Shown: positions 1 to 7,203 of the stretch, in pieces
Numbering within the stretch: the stretch's first letter is position 1
Layout of the letters: each line of letters begins with the position of its first letter
Assembly (NCBI GenBank): GCA_002862965.1
Contig: PKCW01000065.1
Location: forward strand, 1 to 7,203
DNA from: Pseudomonadota bacterium
Lineage (GTDB): Bacteria > Pseudomonadota > Gammaproteobacteria > UBA5335
DNA: 7,203 nt
Direction of reading: 5' to 3'
Program-made: the position numbers and the translations under genes
The notes under the pieces: generated by a model
What the model was told of the DNA's origin: nothing
The model's input: the letters and a program-made list of their open reading frames with translations, nothing else
Database searches by the model: none

Positions 1-53
1 TAGTCGGCTGTAGCCATTGCGATGGCAAAGTCGGCTGGGAGAAGGACGATTAA
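1..53 (+). CDS. C-terminal end of an unidentified upstream operon gene (partial)
   Basis: Read from position 3, this frame gives 16 codons ending in TAA at 51-53. The tail is VGCSHCDGKVGWEKDD and contains a C-x-x-C pair (Cys-Ser-His-Cys) that could be half of a small zinc-binding site. The stop abuts the ATG of the methylase gene, and the methylase's ribosome binding site lies inside these last codons. That spacing is typical of a translationally coupled operon and is the main support for a real gene here. The family cannot be recognised from 16 residues. In related loci the neighbours include a helicase or a DUF3780 protein, but nothing here shows which of these, if either, it is. Confidence 0.6.
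   Translation, partial: VGCSHCDGKVGWEKDD
42..46 (+). promoter_or_regulatory. Ribosome binding site of the DUF1156 methylase gene
   Basis: AAGGA lies 7 nt before the ATG at 54, within a purine-rich run (GGGAGAAGGA, 37-46). It sits inside the end of the upstream gene, which fits translational coupling and supports the start at 54. Confidence 0.7.
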
Positions 54-2945
<2,892 letters not shown>

Positions 2946-2946
2946 T

Positions 2947-4017
2947 ATGGCCAAGATCGCGAAGCCCGACATGGCGTTACTTCTCGAACTGCGCGGCCTG
3001 ATCGAGCAGACCCGGCGGCAGGTTGCACAGACCGCCAACAGCGCGCTGACGATGCTGTACTGGCGCATGGGCGAGCGCATCCGGCGCGAAGCGCTGAAAG
3101 AAGGGCGGGCAGCGTATGGCGCGCAGATTCTTGCGACGCTGTCGCAAGAATTGGTGCGCGACTATGGCAGGGGATTCAATGCCTCAGCGCTGACCCGGAT
3201 GGTCAAGTTCGCAGAGGCCTTCCCCGACGTGCAGATTGTGACGACGCTGTCGCAAGAATTGAGCTGGAGTCATTTCATTGAGATTCTGCCGCTCAAAAAA
3301 CCATTGGCGCGTGAGTTCTACGCAGAGATGTGTCGTATCGAGCGTTGGAGCGTGCGTACCTTGCGCGAGCGCATCGGCAGCCAGCTTTACTTGCGTACCG
3401 CCGTTGCAAAGAAGCCGGAGGCGGTGGTCCACGCGGAGATCGGTCATCTGCGCGCAGGCGGGCAGATGACGCCGGACATGGTGTTCCGCGATCCGTACAT
3501 GCTGGAGTTTCTCGGTTTGCCAGAGGGCTACAGCGAGCACGATCTGGAGGCGGCCATTCTGCGCGACATGGAGCGATTTCTTCTGGAACTGGGAGCCGGC
3601 TTTACGTTTGTGGCCCGGCAAAAGCGGATCACAGTCGGTACGGATGATTTTTACCTCGACCTGCTGTTTTATCACCGGCATTTGCGACGCCTGGTTGCTG
3701 TCGAATTGAAGCTGGAGCCGTTTGCCCCCGCGCACAAGGGGCAGATGGAGTTTTACCTGCGCTGGCTGGACAGGTACGACCGGGCTACGGATGAAGAATC
3801 GCCGATTGGACTGATTTTGTGCGCTGGCGCAAACGCCGAGCAGGTGGAGCTGATGGACTTGAGCAGCGCCAACATCCGCGTGGCCGAATATCTCGATCAC
3901 ATTCCCGATATAAAGCTGATGCAGGCGCAGTTGCACCGGGCCGTAGAGCTGGCGCGCGAGCGTGCCGCACAGGGTGTACTGCCACACAGCGAAGAATCAG
4001 GAGGAGAACAGGAATGA
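2947..4017 (+). CDS. DUF1016 (YhcG-type) PD-(D/E)XK nuclease domain protein
   Basis: This 356-aa protein matches the two-part DUF1016/YhcG family. An N-terminal helical DUF1016_N region covers about residues 8-150, with [28 protein letters not shown] and [14 protein letters not shown]-terminal nuclease fold covers about 175-330. The core catalytic pattern is visible: Asp238 in [10 protein letters not shown], then Glu253-Leu-Lys255 in VAVELKLE, and Gln266 in the following helix (KGQMEFYL). This is an intact D...ExK...Q arrangement, so it is predicted to be a metal-dependent DNA nuclease. DUF1016 genes are often found inside restriction-modification and other defence loci. Here the gene lies between the methylase (1-nt gap) and the ATPase (4-nt overlap). 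No strong Shine-Dalgarno precedes the ATG, so translation probably depends on coupling to the methylase. GC over 3001-3960 is about 60% by hand count, against about 69% in the start of the ATPase gene, which hints at separate acquisition. Acting as the restriction component is inference; an accessory role or a Holliday-junction-type nuclease role is also possible. Confidence 0.93.
   Translation: MAKIAKPDMALLLELRGLIEQTRRQVAQTANSALTMLYWRMGERIRREALKEGRAAYGAQILATLSQELVRDYGRGFNASALTRMVKFAEAFPDVQIVTTLSQELSWSHFIEILPLKKPLAREFYAEMCRIERWSVRTLRERIGSQLYLRTAVAKKPEAVVHAEIGHLRAGGQMTPDMVFRDPYMLEFLGLPEGYSEHDLEAAILRDMERFLLELGAGFTFVARQKRITVGTDDFYLDLLFYHRHLRRLVAVELKLEPFAPAHKGQMEFYLRWLDRYDRATDEESPIGLILCAGANAEQVELMDLSSANIRVAEYLDHIPDIKLMQAQLHRAVELARERAAQGVLPHSEESGGEQE
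3134..3261 (+). repeat. Pair of identical 20-nt direct repeats inside the DUF1016 gene
   Basis: The 20-nt sequence CGACGCTGTCGCAAGAATTG occurs at 3134-3153 and again at 3242-3261. The copies are 108 nt apart and in the same reading frame, and both encode TLSQEL. Both fall at LS-x-x-L positions of the DUF1016 N-terminal domain. Recombination between the copies would delete exactly 36 codons without shifting the frame. Confidence 0.85.
3999..4004 (+). promoter_or_regulatory. Strong Shine-Dalgarno of the DUF499 ATPase gene
   Basis: A perfect AGGAGG sits 9 nt before the ATG at 4014, inside the last codons of the nuclease gene. It fixes the ATPase start at 4014 rather than at the upstream in-frame ATG at 3819. 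As the strongest ribosome site in the operon, it may raise ATPase output relative to the nuclease. Confidence 0.85.
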
Positions 4018-6857
4018 GCTTGAAACCCTGGCGCGAGATCGCTGTGCCGCACGAAGACGTGCTCAAGGGCACGTTCCAGCAAGCCGAGTTCGCGGCGGAC
4101 CTGTCGCGCGTGCACGCCGGCACCGCCACCGGCGAGTACCAGAACCCGGTGCTGTTCTTCCAGCGCACCTTCATCACCGAAGGCATGCGGCTGCTGCTGG
4201 ATTCGGTGGTCAAGCGCCTTGCGGGCCAAGGCGGCGACCCGGTCATCCAGCTTCAAACCGCGTTCGGCGGCGGCAAGACGCACACCATGCTGGCGGTCTA
4301 CCACATGGCCAAGGGCGAGGTGCCGGCGAGCGACCTGCAAGGGGTGGCGGCCATCCTGGACGCCGCGCAGATCACCGAGCTGCCCCGTGCCCGCATCGCG
4401 GTGCTGGACGGCATCAAGTCGTCGCCCAATCAGCCGGTGAAGCGCGATGGGCAGGTGGTGCGCACGCTGTGGGGCGACCTGGCGTGGCAACTCGGCGGCG
4501 CGGAAGGCTACGCGCTTGTCGCCGATGCGGATGCCTCGGGCACGTCGCCGGGCAAGGATGTGCTGGCCGACCTGCTGGGCCGCTACGCGCCGTGCGTCAT
4601 CCTGATCGACGAGCTGGTGGCGTATGTGCGCCAGTTCGAGGAAGGCAAGGCGCTCACCGGCGGTACCTTCGACTCGAACCTGAGTTTCGTGCAGGCGCTG
4701 ACCGAGGCACTGAAGGCGGTGCCGACGGCGGTGCTGCTGGCGTCGCTGCCCGAGTCGGACAAGGAGGCCGGCAGCCAGCGCGGCGTGAAGGCGCTGGACG
4801 CGCTGGTGCATTACTTCGGCCGTGTGCAGGCGCTGTGGAAGCCAGTGGCCACCGAGGAGGCGTTCGAGATCGTGCGGCGGCGGCTCTTCAGCAACATCAA
4901 CGACAAGCTGGCGATGGAATCGGTGTGCCGCGCTTTTGCCGACTTCTACACCGCCAACCGCGACGACTTCCCGCAGGAAACGCAGGAAAGCCGCTACTTC
5001 GAGCGGCTGGTGCACGCCTACCCGATTCACCCCGAGGTGTTCGACCGGCTGTACGAGGACTGGTCGACCCTGGACAACTTTCAGCGTACCCGCGGCGTGC
5101 TGAAGATGATGGCCAAGGTGATCCACCGCCTGTGGAAGGATGGCAACAACGACCCGCTGATCATGCCGGGCAGCTTCCCCATTTATGACGGCGATGTCCG
5201 CAACGAGATCATCAACTACCTGCCGCAGGGCTGGGACCCGGTGATCGAACGCGACGTGGACGGCGAGCGCGCCGAGACCACCGAGATCGAGAATAAGGAC
5301 ACGCGCTTCGGCAGCGTGCAAGCCTGCCGCCGCGCGGCGCGCGCAGTGTTCCTGGGCAGCGCGCCCAGCACCACGAACCAGCTGGTGCGGGGTCTGGAAC
5401 TGGAGCGCGTGATTCTCGGGGTCATCCAGCCGGGCCAGCAGATCGGGTTGTTCAAGGACGCGCTGCGCCGCCTCGCCGACCGGCTGCACTATCTCAACCA
5501 CGCTAACAATCGCTTTTGGCTCGACACGCGCCCGAACCTGCGGCGCGAGATGGAAGAACGCAAGCGCCGCTTTCAGGACAAGGAGGACGTGTTCCCCACC
5601 GTCCGCGAACGCGTGCAGCGCAGCTTTGCCAGTGGGGTGTTCGGCGGCATCCACATCTTCAACGGCAGCGGCGACGTGCCCGACGACTGGGCGCTGCGGC
5701 TGGTGGTGTTACCGCCGGATGCGGCTTTCAGCAAGAGCGGCCAGAGCCTGGCCATCGAGCGCGCGACCGAGATTCTCAAGAAGCGCGGCGACCAGCCCCG
5801 CTTCAAGCAGAACCGCCTGATCTTCGTGGCGGCGGACTATGACAGCGTGAGCCGCCTGAAGGATCACGTGCGCTCGCACCTCGCGTGGCGCAGCATCGTC
5901 AGCGACTACAAGGACAACCGCATCGTCCTCGACAACCTGATGGCCAAGCAGGCGCAGGCCAGTCTGGAGCAGGCCGAGGAAACGGTGCGGCGCATGATCC
6001 GTGAAACCTACAAGTGGCTGCTCGCGCCGGTGCAGGAAGCCCGTCCCGGCAAGGGTCTGTCCGACGTGAAGTGGGAGCACTTCCCGCTCAACCCCGGCGC
6101 GCAGAACTGGTCACAGGAAATCGAGCGCGTGCTCAAGGAGAACGAGCTCCTGATTACCGAATGGGCGCCGATCCATCTGGCCAAGGTGCTGAAGGACTGG
6201 TTCTGGAAGGACGACGCCAAGGACGTTGCGGCGCTCACCGTCTGGCAGCAGAGCTGCCAGCAGCTCTACCTGCCGCGCCTGAAGGACGACACGGTGTTCC
6301 AGACAACGATGGCCGCGGGCGCCGAGAGCCGCGATTTCTTCGGGTTCGCGCAAGGCAGGGAGGACGGCCGGTACGTCGGATTCATCTACGGCAAACGCAC
6401 CTCGCTGATCATGGACGCGTCCCTGCTGCTGATCGAGCCCTTCGCCGCAGCGGGCTACATGGAGGCACTGCGCGCAGCGGAGGAAGCCTCGCGCGTCAGT
6501 GCCGCCAATGCAGGCGGCGCGGCGACGACGACCGTTCTTCCCAGCGGCGGCACGTCCCGCGCGGAGGAATCAGGCAAGGGTGGCTACGCCACGGGCGGCG
6601 CCACTGCGGGACAGACGGTCAAGAAACAATTCTACGGCAGCATCGAACTCGACCCGATTCAGGCCAAACGGCAGTTCGCCGATCTGGTCGATGAGGTCGT
6701 GCAGCAGTTCACCCTGCGCACCGGCGTGGTGGTGAAGATCGCCATCGAGATCCGGGCCGAGTCACCAACCGGCTTCGATGACGGCTTGCAGCGGGCGGTG
6801 AAGGAGAACTGCAACGTGTTGAGGTTCACGAACGCGGAGTTCGAGACGGGCGAGTAA
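4014..6857 (+). CDS. DUF499 domain-containing P-loop ATPase (COG1483 type, anti-phage associated)
   Basis: This 947-aa predicted ATPase belongs to the DUF499 family, which also includes the PglY/BrxC-like ATPases of BREX systems. The start at 4014 is supported by AGGAGG at 3999-4004 and by the N-terminus [21 protein letters not shown], which looks like other family members. Walker A is AFGGGKTH, with Gly85-Gly87, Lys88 and Thr89. Walker B is [11 protein letters not shown], with Asp199 and Glu200. A sensor-like strand LLASLPESD follows at about 241-249. The long middle region (about 260-820) has no motif I can name. A Gly/Ala/Ser/Thr-rich linker at about 829-869 leads to a compact C-terminal domain at 870-947 ([11 protein letters not shown] ... 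EN ... LRFTNAEFE). The ATG overlaps the nuclease stop codon (ATGA), so the genes are coupled. The ATPase probably drives DNA sensing, translocation or complex remodelling with the DUF1156 methylase. That mechanism is inferred from the family and context, not shown by the sequence. No signal peptide or membrane segment is seen. Confidence 0.95.
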   Translation: MSLKPWREIAVPHEDVLKGTFQQAEFAADLSRVHAGTATGEYQNPVLFFQRTFITEGMRLLLDSVVKRLAGQGGDPVIQLQTAFGGGKTHTMLAVYHMAKGEVPASDLQGVAAILDAAQITELPRARIAVLDGIKSSPNQPVKRDGQVVRTLWGDLAWQLGGAEGYALVADADASGTSPGKDVLADLLGRYAPCVILIDELVAYVRQFEEGKALTGGTFDSNLSFVQALTEALKAVPTAVLLASLPESDKEAGSQRGVKALDALVHYFGRVQALWKPVATEEAFEIVRRRLFSNINDKLAMESVCRAFADFYTANRDDFPQETQESRYFERLVHAYPIHPEVFDRLYEDWSTLDNFQRTRGVLKMMAKVIHRLWKDGNNDPLIMPGSFPIYDGDVRNEIINYLPQGWDPVIERDVDGERAETTEIENKDTRFGSVQACRRAARAVFLGSAPSTTNQLVRGLELERVILGVIQPGQQIGLFKDALRRLADRLHYLNHANNRFWLDTRPNLRREMEERKRRFQDKEDVFPTVRERVQRSFASGVFGGIHIFNGSGDVPDDWALRLVVLPPDAAFSKSGQSLAIERATEILKKRGDQPRFKQNRLIFVAADYDSVSRLKDHVRSHLAWRSIVSDYKDNRIVLDNLMAKQAQASLEQAEETVRRMIRETYKWLLAPVQEARPGKGLSDVKWEHFPLNPGAQNWSQEIERVLKENELLITEWAPIHLAKVLKDWFWKDDAKDVAALTVWQQSCQQLYLPRLKDDTVFQTTMAAGAESRDFFGFAQGREDGRYVGFIYGKRTSLIMDASLLLIEPFAAAGYMEALRAAEEASRVSAANAGGAATTTVLPSGGTSRAEESGKGGYATGGATAGQTVKKQFYGSIELDPIQAKRQFADLVDEVVQQFTLRTGVVVKIAIEIRAESPTGFDDGLQRAVKENCNVLRFTNAEFETGE

Positions 6858-6935
6858 GGAGACCTGCCTGGAGCATCATCGACGAAACCGGCGCTGTCTA
6901 ACATGCCCGCAGCGCAAGCTGGAAGGACTTGATAT
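6858..6935. other. Short intergenic spacer between the defence operon and the tRNA-Ser 3' end
   Basis: These 78 bp separate the ATPase stop from the CCA end of the tRNA gene. The two transcripts converge here. I see no T-tract terminator on either strand, only a 4-bp stem with a GCAA loop at 6910-6921. If the operon lies on an integrated element, the island end (attachment core) would lie at or just inside the tRNA 3' end. Confidence 0.5.
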
Positions 6936-7023
6936 TGGCGGAGAGAGAGGGATTCGAACCCTCGATACGTTGCCGTATACACGATTTCCAGTCGTGCGCC
7001 TTCAACCGCTCGGCCATCTCTCC
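6936..7023 (-). tRNA. tRNA-Ser (anticodon GGA)
   Basis: Read on the - strand, the gene starts with GGAGAGA at 7023-7017, which pairs perfectly with TCTCTCC encoded at 6946-6940. Discriminator G is at 6939 and a template-encoded CCA at 6938-6936. The D-arm region reads GGCCGAGCGGTTGAAGGC. The anticodon stem is CACGA/TCGTG around the loop CTGGAAA, with anticodon GGA at 6989-6987 (reads UCC and UCU). A long variable arm follows (TATACGGCAACGTA), as expected for a class II serine tRNA. The T arm is GAGGG-TTCGAAT-CCCTC at 6963-6947. All stems are intact, so the tRNA should be functional. Its 3' end faces the defence operon, the usual orientation for tRNA genes used as integration sites. Confidence 0.97.
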
Positions 7024-7035
7024 GGAATCGACGTG

Positions 7036-7051
7036 TGCCCGGTCTCGGGCA
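7036..7051 (-). other. Hairpin in the tRNA-Ser leader
   Basis: A perfect 6-bp inverted repeat, TGCCCG/CGGGCA, flanks a 4-nt loop between the proposed promoter and the tRNA 5' end. No T run follows on either strand, so it does not look like an intrinsic terminator. It could be a leader structure near the start of the pre-tRNA, or chance in GC-rich DNA. Confidence 0.35.
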
Positions 7052-7058
7052 GGCGCGA

Positions 7059-7087
7059 AGGTTACCCCAGCCCGCCGTCCCCTGCAA
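7059..7087 (-). promoter_or_regulatory. Candidate sigma70-like promoter of tRNA-Ser
   Basis: On the - strand TTGCAG (7087-7082) and TAACCT (7064-7059) are separated by exactly 17 nt, with a GC-rich discriminator after the -10. Each hexamer matches the sigma70 consensus at only three of six positions, so the match is weak. The spacing and the position about 35 nt before the tRNA 5' end are right. The -35 lies just after the stop codon of the neighbouring gene. Confidence 0.4.
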
Positions 7088-7203
7088 TCACTGCGCGGCG
7101 GTGGCCGGTGGCACGAACGGCGGCGGTACGTCCAGGCAGCTGCCGTCGGATCGCCGGCGCATGTCGCGGCCGGATTCGGTCGAGCCGCCGGCCGGAAGGG
7201 TCC
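7088..7203 (-). CDS. C-terminal end of an unidentified - strand gene (partial)
   Basis: An open frame enters at the right edge and ends at TGA, 7090-7088, giving 37 codons. The tail includes RRRSDGSCLDVPPPFVPPATAAQ in two parts: a basic stretch (RRRSDGSCLD), then a Pro/Ala-rich end (VPPPFVPPATAAQ). Third codon positions are mostly G or C, as expected for a coding frame in this genome, but the short length makes this weak evidence. It lies upstream of tRNA-Ser on the same strand and is probably core-genome DNA outside any island. No family is recognised. Confidence 0.4.
   Translation of the reverse strand, partial: TLPAGGSTESGRDMRRRSDGSCLDVPPPFVPPATAAQ

Noticed and set aside
3819..4013. 65-codon N-terminal extension of the ATPase frame beginning at ATG 3819
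   Set aside because: It overlaps conserved coding sequence of the nuclease, has no family-like sequence, and the strong AGGAGG at 3999-4004 with ATG 4014 gives the expected DUF499 N-terminus.
3897..5654. 585-codon open frame on the - strand, antisense to the nuclease and ATPase genes
   Set aside because: It is rich in His, Arg, Ala, Leu and Val, as expected for an antisense shadow in high-GC coding DNA, and it has no recognisable domain.
6910..6921. CAGC-GCAA-GCTG hairpin after the operon as a terminator
   Set aside because: The stem has only 4 bp and no T run on either strand, so it is too weak to call an intrinsic terminator.
6659..7087. 142-codon - strand open frame running through tRNA-Ser into the ATPase 3' end
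   Set aside because: Its middle part is simply the translated tRNA gene, and the rest is antisense to the conserved ATPase C-terminus.

Overview
This high-GC window (roughly 60-70% in most coding stretches) looks like part of a bacterial chromosome, most likely a beta- or gammaproteobacterium. That guess rests on the GC-rich codon use, the strong Shine-Dalgarno sites and a tRNA-Ser gene with an encoded CCA end; no marker fixes the genus. The contents look like a tRNA-linked accessory region, probably a defence island.

Layout: (1) positions 1-53 hold the last 16 codons of an unidentified upstream gene, whose stop abuts the next start codon. (2) 54-2945 encode a full-length DUF1156/COG1743-type DNA methyltransferase of 963 aa. 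(3) 2947-4017 encode a 356-aa DUF1016/YhcG-type PD-(D/E)XK nuclease. (4) 4014-6857 encode a 947-aa DUF499/COG1483-type P-loop ATPase. These four genes lie on the + strand and are tightly coupled: TAA next to ATG, then a 1-nt gap, then an ATGA overlap. No promoter for the operon is visible, so it must start upstream of the window. (5) After a 78-bp spacer comes a tRNA-Ser(GGA) gene on the - strand, with its 3' (CCA) end facing the operon. A weak candidate promoter and a leader hairpin lie on its other side. (6) At 7088-7203 the C-terminal end of an unidentified - strand gene runs off the window.

How the genes may work together: DUF1156 methylases and DUF499 ATPases are known neighbours in anti-phage loci, usually with further genes such as a helicase or DUF3780. 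Here a predicted nuclease sits between them. A reasonable inference is a restriction-modification-like defence operon: the methylase marks host DNA, the large ATPase senses, remodels or translocates DNA, and the nuclease (or an upstream partner) cuts unmarked DNA. The nuclease gene has lower GC than its flanks, and the methylase has an internal low-GC patch just before its catalytic motif. Both suggest a mosaic history. The tRNA 3' end next to the operon suggests a genomic-island junction, but no second attachment-site copy falls inside the window.
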